Shown here piece after piece: positions 27,508 through 35,635 of a DNA stretch of 64,000 nucleotides (positions within the stretch are counted from its first letter, which is position 1; each line of letters starts with the position of its first letter). The notes beneath the pieces were generated by a model. It searched no databases and was not told the origin of the DNA. It worked only from the letters and a program-made list of their open reading frames with translations. The stretch is from an uncultured Bacteroidales bacterium. Lineage in GTDB: Bacteria; Bacteroidota; Bacteroidia; Bacteroidales; Paludibacteraceae. The DNA lies in NCBI GenBank assembly GCA_937910305.1, contig CALEPS010000167.1:1-64000 (forward strand), given 5' to 3'. Position numbers and translations under genes: made by a program.

Positions 27508-28770
27508 TTATTTCAGTGAATATGAATAAAATACTATTTCTTTATTTTCAAGACAAACCCATTGGAAGGCATTTTTGTTTTCATTGAATTTAATGCTCCA
27601 TGGCAGAACTATATCCAGATCTATTCTTTTATCGTTTACAAAGCCGACTTTCTTTTCAACATCTATGATGAGATGCTTGCCGGTTTTATCTAATACCAAG
27701 AGCATGTTCTCACATTTATCTTTATTTTCACTATCCATTACTTCGCGACGAAATATATTATTACTCGTCCTATCATAATACTCGTAATAAGTATGGTTCT
27801 TACAACATTCATCATAATAATCATCCATATCAGCATTACAATTATCCATAATTTCATGCTCTCTTATCTCCCTTGCCAGTAATCGAATATTATCTCCTTT
27901 TATATAAAAATCGTAACTCTCAAATTCACCTGCTTCGTTATATCTTCCTTTAGTATTTGTTATCCTATATAAACATGTACCATCATCAAAAATGCAACAA
28001 TCAGTTATGTAGTCTTTGGGGGTTTTACACATCTTTGCTCCTATTGAATCGAATATATCAATCCAAATAGTTTGGCATCCTCCATAATAATCATTGACAT
28101 TCCAATATGTTTCTATTGCAGGTGCCAGATCGTATGTTTTTCCGTCAATGGAGAGTGCTTTTAATGGATTTTCGTTAGTAATGGTCACTTTATGTTTTTT
28201 ATTAGGGCTGGTATATTCACTTCTCCGTTTCGAGAATTTATGTATCTTCCCATCATCCTCACGCACAAAGTGCTCATCGTCATACCAGAACTCGAACTGC
28301 CCCTGTTTGTAATGCTCGAAACTGGTGCGATAATACGGATTATTTCCATATGGATATTTTCGAGGTTTAAGTAATACCTTAGTGTACGGACCATAAGATT
28401 TATTACCCATTTTCACATATACACCTCCATCCTGACCTATATACTCATGCATACATTTGCTAAAGTCGTCGTAATATAAATTACATATATTATTGGGGTT
28501 TGTCATCGAGCATTTACGATCTCCATTCACAATGAGTGAATACTGATAAATAGGCTCGTAATAATCTCCATTGAACATACTATCCACAGCGAAACAAGTA
28601 TTTAGATAAAATGAGTTTTTATCTTCAAAATCAGATCTATATAGGAATTCTTTCTCGTTCATCGTGAACAACACCTTGCGGTCTATACCTAAGGCAGGAT
28701 AATTAACTTCTGCGCATAGTGGTAGGCAACTAATCAATGACGTGATAGTGAAAAATAGTTCTTTCTTCAT
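27508..28770 (-). CDS. Secreted protein of unknown function
   Basis: The 420-residue product (start MKKELFFTITSL at 28770) has signal peptide 1-20 (CLPLCA). The mature part is acidic and Tyr/Asp/Cys-rich, with repeated short beta-like segments such as YGPYTKVLLKPRKYPYG, YTSPNKKHKVTITNENPLKA, GKHLIIDVEKKVGFVNDKRI. Similar alternation appears in proteins with WG or beta-propeller repeats, but I cannot assign a family. A longer frame to 28995 is rejected because it crosses a terminator. This is the first gene of the secreted-protein run, with a terminator and possible RNA gene upstream. Confidence 0.6.
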   Translation of the reverse strand: MKKELFFTITSLISCLPLCAEVNYPALGIDRKVLFTMNEKEFLYRSDFEDKNSFYLNTCFAVDSMFNGDYYEPIYQYSLIVNGDRKCSMTNPNNICNLYYDDFSKCMHEYIGQDGGVYVKMGNKSYGPYTKVLLKPRKYPYGNNPYYRTSFEHYKQGQFEFWYDDEHFVREDDGKIHKFSKRRSEYTSPNKKHKVTITNENPLKALSIDGKTYDLAPAIETYWNVNDYYGGCQTIWIDIFDSIGAKMCKTPKDYITDCCIFDDGTCLYRITNTKGRYNEAGEFESYDFYIKGDNIRLLAREIREHEIMDNCNADMDDYYDECCKNHTYYEYYDRTSNNIFRREVMDSENKDKCENMLLVLDKTGKHLIIDVEKKVGFVNDKRIDLDIVLPWSIKFNENKNAFQWVCLENKEIVFYSYSLK

Positions 28771-28802
28771 ATGAGTATAAAATATTCTTGTCTGCATAAA
28801 TA

Positions 28803-28837
28803 GAAAAAAGCGGGACTGCACTATTGCTGTTCCGCTT
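28803..28837 (-). terminator. Rho-independent terminator of a minus-strand transcript
   Basis: Minus-strand hairpin AAGCGGAAC / GTCCCGCTT followed by TTTTTTC, well upstream of the secreted-protein start at 28770. Confidence 0.75.
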
Positions 28838-29106
28838 CTTGAGGCTCTGGTATTGCCTTTTGTTCCAAACAACAACACTGAAGCCCACGCTGTATGTATA
28901 AATGAACGAGTACGCAAGCGCGCACACCTGTATATACACACCATGGACATCTTTGTGCTGCAATGTTTTGGAACAATGAATTTACCAGATTCCAAGAAGC
29001 CAAAACAAAGCGCTTAAGACGCCTTTCTCAATATGTCCTGTATATCACCCGCCCGAAAGACATATTCCCTCTGCGTGGGTTCAATACGGCAAAACTTTTC
29101 GTTTTG
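28804..29106 (-). ncRNA. Candidate structured non-coding RNA (about 300 nt)
   Basis: A minus-strand unit has a perfect promoter (29143-29112) and ends at the terminator 28803-28837, with no convincing open reading frame. Several hairpins can form in order: CAAAACGAAAAGTTTTG at the 5' end, AATATGTC pairing with GACATATT, AAAGGCG pairing with CGCTTT, and GTTTTGG pairing with CCAAAAC. The 12-mer TTGCAGCACAAA occurs twice, at the promoter end and about 150 nt downstream. The size would fit a housekeeping RNA such as 6S RNA, but I cannot show that, and it might instead be a long leader. It does not look like tmRNA or RNase P RNA. Confidence 0.45.
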
Positions 29107-29111
29107 TGCTG

Positions 29112-29143
29112 CAAAATTACAAAAAAAAAATGACACTTGCAAA
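29112..29143 (-). promoter_or_regulatory. Promoter of the candidate RNA
   Basis: Minus-strand TTTG (29143-29140), 20 bp, TAATTTTG (29119-29112), with the extended upstream box TTTGCAAGTGTC. Both boxes match the consensus perfectly. Confidence 0.8.
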
Positions 29144-29200
29144 TAAAAGTGATATTTTTCTGATTATAGTCACAAAATTACCGTATAATAGGGAAAATAA

Positions 29201-30115
29201 TTAGTGTAAAGGTCTGTGCTGTGATTGCTTCCAGCGTTTGAGTTCTATCTGCATTCGGTTGCGCGTCTTAGGAGTGCAGAAAGTCTCTGCAAAGCGCTCC
29301 CAGATATATTGGACAGCCAGCGAGGACGGATGTACCAGATCATCCGCGTAAAAGCGGTAATCGCGCAGCTCGTCCAGCAGTATTTCGTAGCTCGGAAAAT
29401 AGGTAACTCGGTCTGGATTCTGTACTCTGTATTCTGTATTCTGTACTCTGTACTCTGTATTCCTTAATTCCTCTACCGCCATCAGCAGCGTTGCTTTACT
29501 CAATTGGTTCTCGTGCAGTCCGTCTTTGATATGCCGGATAGGCGAAACGGTAAATATCCAGTGTTTGTCTTTGTATTGCTCCAAGATCGGACGCCACGCA
29601 GCTACAATCTCTTCCACCGATAGCCGTCTGCGGCTGAACCACGATTCCGGCATCTTATGGCAATTAGCGACAACATACTTGTCCTGACTCCTGACTCCTG
29701 ATTCCTGATTCCTGAATCCTGATTCCTGATTCCACTCATACACCCAGGCGGTACCGAAAGTGACAATAACGACCGTTGCATCCGCAAACGCCTTCTGCAT
29801 GTGCTCGATAGAAGTACGGACCGCCGTCTCTGTTTCTTCCTTTGCCGGATGCGAGAAAGAACCATGATGCGCCATCGAATGCCATAAGCCGTCGTACTCC
29901 ACGAGTTCCGGTAACTCTGTCAATTGTATTGCCTGTGCTATGGATAGCGGATTATAAAGTGTTCCGAACGGATTGCATGTGACCGGCAAATGACGCTGCT
30001 GCATCTGTTCGCCTATCTCGTCCGAGAAACACGAACCCAGCATGAGAATCCGATCCTCATACCCGATCTTCCAATCCGAAGGCTTGCTATCTACTATCGT
30101 TTGCAGTTTAACCAT
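29201..30115 (-). CDS. GSCFA-domain protein
   Basis: The 304-residue protein opens with the family's name motif LMLGSCFSDEIG (25-36) and contains VTCNPFGTLYNPLSIAQAI, VIVTFGTAWVYEW, FTVSPIRHIKDGLHENQLSK and DDLVHPSSLAVQYIWERF. This SGNH-hydrolase-like pattern (Gly-Ser, then a late Asp-x-x-His) fits an esterase on an unknown, perhaps polysaccharide, substrate. Two in-frame insertions, NQESGFRNQESGVRSQ and NTEYRVQNTEYRVQNP, are encoded by heptamer-type DNA repeats and probably form loops. The spacer to the upstream permease gene is a TAATGAA heptamer repeat. Confidence 0.85.
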   Translation of the reverse strand: MVKLQTIVDSKPSDWKIGYEDRILMLGSCFSDEIGEQMQQRHLPVTCNPFGTLYNPLSIAQAIQLTELPELVEYDGLWHSMAHHGSFSHPAKEETETAVRTSIEHMQKAFADATVVIVTFGTAWVYEWNQESGFRNQESGVRSQDKYVVANCHKMPESWFSRRRLSVEEIVAAWRPILEQYKDKHWIFTVSPIRHIKDGLHENQLSKATLLMAVEELRNTEYRVQNTEYRVQNPDRVTYFPSYEILLDELRDYRFYADDLVHPSSLAVQYIWERFAETFCTPKTRNRMQIELKRWKQSQHRPLH

Positions 30116-30120
30116 CCTCC

Positions 30121-30160
30121 AACGAGATATTCATTATTCATTATTCATTATTCATTACTC
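30121..30160 (-). repeat. TAATGAA heptamer repeat between permease and GSCFA genes
   Basis: On the minus strand five TAATGAA-type units start at the TAA stop codon of the permease gene and fill most of the spacer to the GSCFA start. Confidence 0.9.
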
Positions 30161-31393
30161 ATAGTGCATCACCTTCGCCGGACTGATCTTTGCAATAATC
30201 ATGGATGGCAGCAACAATATCAACAGCGAAACAACGATAGTCAATATATTGATTGCAACAAGCCATCCTACCGGAAAAGCTATCGGCACATAAGAGACAT
30301 AATAGGTGGCGGCGTCAAGCGGGATAAGATGGGTGAAATACTGGCATGCCGCCAGAAAGAAACCTAATACATTTCCCCATAACATACCTTTGCCTATCAG
30401 GAGCGCTGCCTGAGCCAGGAACACTCTCTGAACGAACCTGTTGTTCGCACCAAGAGCTTTAAGCGTTCCTATTAACTGTACACCGTCCAAAATAAGAATA
30501 ATCAAACCGGAAACGATATTGAACCCCGCCACCAGCAGCATCAGAATAATAATTACCACCACATTCATATCCAGCAAATCCAGCCATGCGAAAATAGCCG
30601 GGTTCTGCTCTTGCAGGGTCTGGACGTAATAAACATTATACCCGTCCTCGTCCAGATGGTTTACCGTAGCGAAATAAATCCGATCTGCCGTCTCATCCAG
30701 ATGACGCATATCATCTACCAGTATCTCCACTCCCGAATAAGTATGCGTCTCCCAACCTTGCAACCGGCGCGCATCCTCTAACATCGTGATCACAAACAGT
30801 TCGTCAAACTGACCGAATCCGGTGTCATAAATACCGGAGACAGTATATCTCCGTACGCGTATATCCGTGTCGTCCACAAAATATGCGAAGACAGCATCGT
30901 CTATGCCCAACCGCATCTTCTCCGCTACCTGACGGGAAAGTACCACCTGATTCGGTTTTGACGGGATGGTACCTTCAATAATATTACGGGCGAAGAAATC
31001 CCAGTAGTCTGTGCCTTTTAGTACGATACCATGGAAAGCACTGTCTGTCTTCAACATGCCGGGTTTGGTAATGAACGGAGCTGCTTTAACTACGTGATCA
31101 TATGACCCCAGCTTCTGGAGAAGGCTGTCTGACACCTCTATCGGATGAAGATCATACGTATTGTTGTTATCAAACGACACCACCTGTATATGCGCGCCGA
31201 AACCCGCCACTTTTTGCGTCACGGTCTGCTTGAATCCCACTACGATACAGATCGTCAGGATCATTACCATCACACCTACTACCATTCCTGCCAACGCCAC
31301 ACGGATAGCCGGACGGGAATGACGTTCCTCGCCTTCTGATGCAGCAGAAAAATAAAGTCGCATCGCCAATGCTATTTCAGGCCATTTCGGCAT
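30155..31393 (-). CDS. LolC/LolE-type ABC transporter permease (FtsX family)
   Basis: A 412-residue inner-membrane protein with one membrane helix near 33-55 (VALAGMVVGVMVMILTICIV), a large periplasmic domain (about 60-265) and three helices at the C-terminus (about 270-400), the MacB/FtsX layout used by lipoprotein-releasing permeases. The conserved N-terminal ALAMRLYFSA fits LolC/E. It would work with a LolD-type ATPase to release lipoproteins towards the outer membrane. No ATPase gene is adjacent. Bacteroidetes often have such orphan permeases. Confidence 0.85.
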   Translation of the reverse strand: MPKWPEIALAMRLYFSAASEGEERHSRPAIRVALAGMVVGVMVMILTICIVVGFKQTVTQKVAGFGAHIQVVSFDNNNTYDLHPIEVSDSLLQKLGSYDHVVKAAPFITKPGMLKTDSAFHGIVLKGTDYWDFFARNIIEGTIPSKPNQVVLSRQVAEKMRLGIDDAVFAYFVDDTDIRVRRYTVSGIYDTGFGQFDELFVITMLEDARRLQGWETHTYSGVEILVDDMRHLDETADRIYFATVNHLDEDGYNVYYVQTLQEQNPAIFAWLDLLDMNVVVIIILMLLVAGFNIVSGLIILILDGVQLIGTLKALGANNRFVQRVFLAQAALLIGKGMLWGNVLGFFLAACQYFTHLIPLDAATYYVSYVPIAFPVGWLVAINILTIVVSLLILLLPSMIIAKISPAKVMHYE

Positions 31394-31453
31394 GATTTTT
31401 GTTATATCCTTTGTAACTAGTTAGCTAGTTGTCTAGTTGACTAGAGATCAGTT
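31394..31453 (+). repeat. CTAGTT-type repeats in the leader of the 31454 gene
   Basis: The divergent spacer carries ACTAGTTAGCTAGTTGTCTA followed by GTTGACTAG, a 7-8-bp repeat just upstream of the ATG. No clear promoter boxes were seen here. Confidence 0.6.
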
Positions 31454-31861
31454 ATGAAAAAACTCTTTTTTATCTTATCTATGGCCCTTATATCGGGCTG
31501 TTTGTGGGCGCAGGAGCCGGCTAACGACGATAGACCCAAGCGTACACCCGAAGAGGAAGCGCTCAAACAAACTACGCGGCTTATCCGCGAGTTAGGGATC
31601 AAGGACTCCGTACGGATTGATACGATTTATCGTATGCACCTCAAGTATGCCCGTTTTCGGCAGAAAGGGCTTACCCGAGGGGAAAACATGGAGCGCATGC
31701 AGGCTATCTATGAGGAGCTGAAGAGGTTGCTCACACCGGAGGAGTTCGAACGGTTCATGAACCACCCTGCCGAGCAGCCGCGTCACCCGAGAGGAGCCAA
31801 TGTGATAGCGCCAAATAAACAAGCGCAGCCCATAGCACCCCAACGGCAAGTCCGCAAATAA
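31454..31861 (+). CDS. Small periplasmic Spy/CpxP-like helical protein
   Basis: A 135-residue protein with signal peptide 1-19 (SGCLWA). The mature part is helical and charged (KRTPEEEALKQTTRLIREL, QAIYEELKRLLTPEEFERF), with a basic Pro/Gln-rich tail. Small periplasmic proteins of the Spy/CpxP or DUF4890 kind have this layout, with the recurring LTPEEFERF motif. A chaperone or stress role is an inference. The last 107 bp overlap the PAP2 gene on the opposite strand. Confidence 0.7.
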   Translation: MKKLFFILSMALISGCLWAQEPANDDRPKRTPEEEALKQTTRLIRELGIKDSVRIDTIYRMHLKYARFRQKGLTRGENMERMQAIYEELKRLLTPEEFERFMNHPAEQPRHPRGANVIAPNKQAQPIAPQRQVRK

Positions 31862-32327
31862 TATCACTCGGATAATGTACTCCTAAGTACATCCTGCTAT
31901 AACTAACGAATGCCACCCAAGCCATCAGACTTGCGGTGGCTAAATTATTCTTATACAGCAAACTAAAGAGCATTCCTACCGCCATGGTATTAGCGGCATG
32001 AGAGGAGCAAAACCCATATCGTCCGCCGGTATAGCCATATACCAAATGCAGCGGATCAAGCGCAGGCTCATGCGTCGGGCGCAAACGGCACACCAGGGGT
32101 TTTAATACACCGCTGCATATAAAATCACTCAGTCCCACTGCCACACCGAATCCAGCCAAGAGAAGTAACACCACTTTCCAGTTACGGAATTTCTTCACAA
32201 TCAGCCCCACCAGCATCACATAAAGAAAAATCCAAGTCTTCGTCTGACTTACAGTCCACATCACCTCGTCCAGCCATTCCTCCGAATGACCGTTGATCCA
32301 GAGCAATATGTCCGCATCTATATTCAC
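31755..32327 (-). CDS. PAP2-family membrane phosphatase
   Basis: The 190-residue protein has about five membrane helices and the three PAP2 motifs: KPLVCRLRPTHEP (K-x6-RP), YGFCSSHAANT (a variant of PSGH, with the catalytic His) and SRMYLGVHYPSDIICG (SR-x5-H-x3-D). It should dephosphorylate a lipid phosphate such as undecaprenyl diphosphate or phosphatidylglycerol phosphate. The start is a GTG lying within an AATTGTGAA repeat just after rsmE. The last 35 codons overlap the convergent 31454 gene, an unusually long tail-to-tail overlap. Confidence 0.87.
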   Translation of the reverse strand: MNIDADILLWINGHSEEWLDEVMWTVSQTKTWIFLYVMLVGLIVKKFRNWKVVLLLLAGFGVAVGLSDFICSGVLKPLVCRLRPTHEPALDPLHLVYGYTGGRYGFCSSHAANTMAVGMLFSLLYKNNLATASLMAWVAFVSYSRMYLGVHYPSDIICGLAVGVLWAALVYLALSHWLLSGDAAARQGGS

Positions 32328-32333
32328 AATTCT

Positions 32334-33038
32334 TTATTCATTGATCAACACCGCTGTATGGCATGCCACCACTGCGGCTGTTTCGGTACGGAGACGGCTG
32401 TTACCCAGGCTCACGGGAATAAATCCTTTCGCAAGAGCGTCTGCCACTTCCTGTTCGCTGAAATCGCCTTCCGGACCGATGAGCACTAACACATCCCTGC
32501 CCTGCTCTATCTCTTCTTTCAGAAACCTTTTGTCCTCTTTGTAACAATGAGCGATAAAGTTCTGTTGGTCCCTCTGCGCCTGCTCCCGTATAAAAGCGTC
32601 ATAGGGCGTCAGTTCATGGAGCACCGGCAGGTATGGCGTCAGGCTTTGTTTGGCAGCAGAGAGGATTATTTTCTCCAGCCTGTCCGTCCGCAGTTGTTTG
32701 CGCTCCGAGAAACGGCACAGCAGCGGCGTGACCTCGTCCACTCCGATCTCCACGCATTTCTCTACCGCCCATTCCAGACGCTCTATGTTCTTGGTAGGAG
32801 CGATGGCGATATGCAAATGAAAATGGTGATGCGGCTCCTGCTTCTCACGGGAGAGTATCTCGAAATCGCAATGTTTGGGATGCGGGTTGGTGATGCGCGC
32901 CGTATAAGTAGTGCCCTTACCGTCCGTAATCAGTATCTCGTCACCTACGCTGTATCGCAGCACCCGCACGCAGTGCCCGCTCTCTTCCTCAGAGAGTGTC
33001 TGCTTCGATTCTATATCCGGACAATAAAAAAGATACAT
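32334..33038 (-). CDS. rsmE: 16S rRNA (uracil-1498-N3)-methyltransferase
   Basis: RsmE methylates U1498 of 16S rRNA using S-adenosylmethionine. The 234-residue SPOUT protein has the N-terminal PUA-like part (HCVRVLRYSVGDEILITDGK), RLEWAVEKCVEIGVDEVTPL, the SAM loop LIGPEGDFSEQEV and the knot motif SLGNSRLRTETAAVVA. Its 20-bp spacer to prfA is composed entirely of the heptamer AATTCAC repeat, which runs into the ATG. Confidence 0.93.
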   Translation of the reverse strand: MYLFYCPDIESKQTLSEEESGHCVRVLRYSVGDEILITDGKGTTYTARITNPHPKHCDFEILSREKQEPHHHFHLHIAIAPTKNIERLEWAVEKCVEIGVDEVTPLLCRFSERKQLRTDRLEKIILSAAKQSLTPYLPVLHELTPYDAFIREQAQRDQQNFIAHCYKEDKRFLKEEIEQGRDVLVLIGPEGDFSEQEVADALAKGFIPVSLGNSRLRTETAAVVACHTAVLINE

Positions 33039-33062
33039 TGTGAATTGTGAATTGTGAATTAT
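33039..33062 (-). repeat. AATTCAC heptamer repeat forming the prfA-rsmE spacer
   Basis: On the minus strand three AATTCAC units run from the prfA stop codon to the rsmE ATG, leaving no other sequence between the two genes. Confidence 0.9.
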
Positions 33063-34159
33063 AATTCGCTTTCCTTGAGGCGTTCGGCGTTCTCGGCTAC
33101 TTGCAGGGCGTCGATGACACCTTGTATATCACCGTCCATGAATGCCGCAAGGTTATATACCGTGTATCCGATACGGTGGTCGGTGATACGGCCCTGCGGA
33201 TAGTTGTATGTGCGTATCTTGGCAGAGCGGTCACCCGTAGAAACCATGGTCTTGCGGCGCGCCGCGATATCGTCAATATATTTCTGGTGCTCCTTATCAT
33301 AAATCTGCGTGCGCAGGCGCGAGAGAGCGCGTTCTTTGTTTTTCGGCTGATCGCGTGTCTCGGTACATTCAATCAGTATCTCCTGCACTTCGCCCGTATT
33401 GGGGTTCTTCCAATTATAACGGAGCCGCACACCGGACTCTACTTTGTTGACATTCTGTCCTCCGGCACCGCCGGAACGGAAGGTCTCCCATTTGATTTCA
33501 CCTTCGTTGATATGCACCTCAAACTCATCCGCCTCAGGCAATACAGCCACTGTTGCTGCCGAGGTATGCACACGTCCCTGTGTCTCCGTCACCGGCACAC
33601 GCTGTACGCGGTGAACACCACTCTCGTATTTGAGCGTGCCATAGACATTCACACCCGTCACATTGAAGATGATCTCCTTGTATCCGCCGGCAGCGCCTTC
33701 TGTGAAAGAAGATACTGTGTATTTGAAACCCTTCAGTTCAAAATACTTGGTGTACATACGAAACAGGTCTCCGGCAAAGATAGCCGCTTCGTCTCCTCCC
33801 GTACCGCCGCGGATCTCCATCACTACGTTCTTGCCGTCCTCGGGGTCTTGCGGCAGAAGTTGGAGTTTCAGTTCCTCCTCCAGTTTGGGTATCTGCGGTT
33901 CCAGTTCGTCTATCTCGGCTTTCGCCATCTCTTTCATCTCCTGGTCTGACTCATTGAAAAACAAGTCCTTTGCGTCCTGCAGATCCGTCACCGCCTTCTT
34001 ATACCGGCGTGCGCATGCCAGCACACGTTCCAGGTCATGATACTCTCTGTTCAGACGCACATATCGCGCCTGATCCGCTATCACAGCCGGGTCGGTAATC
34101 AACAGACTCACTTCGTGAAACTTCGCCTCAAGTCCTTCTATCTTTGATAAAATATCCAT
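33059..34159 (-). CDS. prfA: Peptide chain release factor 1
   Basis: RF1 ends translation at UAA and UAG. The 366-residue protein has the catalytic GGQ loop (RSGGAGGQNVNKV), the stop-codon PVT tripeptide (RVPVTETQGR) that marks RF1 rather than RF2, and the helical domain 1. It lies between folD and rsmE in a minus-strand cluster. The folD-prfA spacer is the short repeat AGCACTTGGCACTTG. Confidence 0.95.
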   Translation of the reverse strand: MDILSKIEGLEAKFHEVSLLITDPAVIADQARYVRLNREYHDLERVLACARRYKKAVTDLQDAKDLFFNESDQEMKEMAKAEIDELEPQIPKLEEELKLQLLPQDPEDGKNVVMEIRGGTGGDEAAIFAGDLFRMYTKYFELKGFKYTVSSFTEGAAGGYKEIIFNVTGVNVYGTLKYESGVHRVQRVPVTETQGRVHTSAATVAVLPEADEFEVHINEGEIKWETFRSGGAGGQNVNKVESGVRLRYNWKNPNTGEVQEILIECTETRDQPKNKERALSRLRTQIYDKEHQKYIDDIAARRKTMVSTGDRSAKIRTYNYPQGRITDHRIGYTVYNLAAFMDGDIQGVIDALQVAENAERLKESEL

Positions 34160-34178
34160 ATTTCAAGTGCCAAGTGCT

Positions 34179-35093
34179 TTAGTGCTTTTGTTCAAAGCTA
34201 TGATTGTATGCCTGTAACGTGTTTTGCAGCAAACTGACGATTGTCATCGGTCCTACTCCTCCCGGCACCGGGGTGATTGCACCCGCAACAGGCGCCACGT
34301 GTTCATAATCAACATCACCAACCAGCCTGTAACCTTTTGCCGAAGCCGGGTCGGCCACCCGGTTGATACCTACATCTATTACTGTCGCACCGGGTTTGAC
34401 CATGTCTGCTGTCAGCAATCCCGGACTTCCGGCCGCCGCGATAATAATATCCGCTGTCCGGCAGATAGCCCCAAGATCACGTGTCTTGGAATGGCAGACA
34501 GTGACCGTTGCGTCACCCAGCGAAGAAGCACTCATCCCCGGAAGGCTCAGATACGGGCGCTGCATCAACAGCAATGCTACCGGCTTGCCTACAATATTCG
34601 ACCGTCCGATAACAACCACATGTTTGCCTGCCGTCGGAATGCTGTATCGCGCAAGCAGTTCCCGGATTCCGCGCGGCGTAGCGCTAATGATGGCAGGCAG
34701 ACCTTGCACCGTGCGGCCTACATTCATCGGCGTCAGACCGTCCACATCCTTGCGATAGTCGATTGCCGAGAGGATGACAGACTCACGGATATGCTCCGGC
34801 AACGGCAGTTGCACGATAAAACCGTCAATGGACGAATCGTTGTTAAGTTTTTGTATCTCAGTCAGGAGCGTCTGCTCGGTGATGTATTCGTCATAGGCAA
34901 TCTTCTCCGCCTCAATACCCACTTCTGCGCAAGCTTTGATTTTATTGGCGACATACGTCTCGCTTGCCGGATTATGCCCCACCATCACAATCGCCAGTTT
35001 CGGCGCACGCTTTCCTTCAGCACGAATGGCTTGAATCTGTTCGCGTAACTCACCGCGGATTTCCTGTGCTGTCTTTTTACCGTCTAAAATCAC
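34179..35093 (-). CDS. folD: Methylenetetrahydrofolate dehydrogenase / cyclohydrolase
   Basis: FolD interconverts 5,10-methylene- and 10-formyl-tetrahydrofolate with NADP. The 304-residue protein has the substrate motif YVANKIKACAEVGIEAEKI with the catalytic Lys, the QLPLPEHI loop, the nucleotide site GRSNIVGKPVALLL and the closing PGGVGPMTIVSLLQN. Its start overlaps the upstream small gene by 4 bp (ATGA). Confidence 0.96.
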   Translation of the reverse strand: MILDGKKTAQEIRGELREQIQAIRAEGKRAPKLAIVMVGHNPASETYVANKIKACAEVGIEAEKIAYDEYITEQTLLTEIQKLNNDSSIDGFIVQLPLPEHIRESVILSAIDYRKDVDGLTPMNVGRTVQGLPAIISATPRGIRELLARYSIPTAGKHVVVIGRSNIVGKPVALLLMQRPYLSLPGMSASSLGDATVTVCHSKTRDLGAICRTADIIIAAAGSPGLLTADMVKPGATVIDVGINRVADPASAKGYRLVGDVDYEHVAPVAGAITPVPGGVGPMTIVSLLQNTLQAYNHSFEQKH

Positions 35094-35614
35094 TTGCCTT
35101 CCTCCTTTGTGCTTGGTGCTTGGTCATTTGATACTTCCTTCCCGTGTTTCTTCTCCCATCGCATAACCTTGTAATCCTCCCATATCTTCTTCCATTCGCG
35201 TTTGGTGATATACCATTTGTCTTCCTTGCGCGGCGGGCGATAGACTGGACGGGTGTCTATTTGTACGTTTCGTTTGAGCGAGTCCACGTTATAGGCCTGT
35301 GCAAGGCTGTCGCCGAGCAAGAGAGCGTTCTGTTCATCCACCTTGTGTATCCGCAGTTCGTCCACTCTCATCTCTGTCGCCGGATCGTCATTCGGCATAG
35401 CGCGTAACTCATCGGCGAAAAGCCGGATCACCTTGTATGCTCCGAACCCCAGCCCTGCAAGAAGAATCACCATCAAGCCGTAGTAGGCCTGTTTGTCCTT
35501 CATTCTCACAGACCCGCCCATTCGGTTATTTGAAGAATGGTAGGAATAGTGGCGGTGATGATGTTTCTTCTTTTTCTCACCCCACCCCGGCTGATATGTC
35601 TTCTCCTCTTTCAA
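35090..35614 (-). CDS. Single-pass membrane protein encoded between ffh and folD, unknown function
   Basis: A 174-residue protein. The N-terminus is strongly basic and His-rich (KKKKHHHRHYSYHSSN). One membrane helix lies near 47-63 (YGLMVILLAGLGFGAYKVI), with a charged C-terminal domain expected outside (ITKREWKKIWEDYKVMRW). The only start is a TTG at 35614 that lies within the heptamer repeat after ffh, with a stop codon 6 bp further upstream in frame. The last codons (QAPSTKEEGK) are also written in a CAAGCAC repeat. I do not recognise a family. Confidence 0.7.
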   Translation of the reverse strand: MKEEKTYQPGWGEKKKKHHHRHYSYHSSNNRMGGSVRMKDKQAYYGLMVILLAGLGFGAYKVIRLFADELRAMPNDDPATEMRVDELRIHKVDEQNALLLGDSLAQAYNVDSLKRNVQIDTRPVYRPPRKEDKWYITKREWKKIWEDYKVMRWEKKHGKEVSNDQAPSTKEEGK

Positions 35615-35635
35615 CTTTCAACTCTCAATTCTCAA

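Noticed and set aside
28771..28995. N-terminal extension of the 27508 gene
   Set aside because: It would translate through a terminator hairpin. A normal signal peptide starts at 28770.
28970..29140. Plus-strand frame of about 60 codons (starting MFWNNEFTRFQEA)
   Set aside because: No promoter or similarity, and the opposite strand has a perfect promoter and RNA hairpins. It remains a weak alternative.
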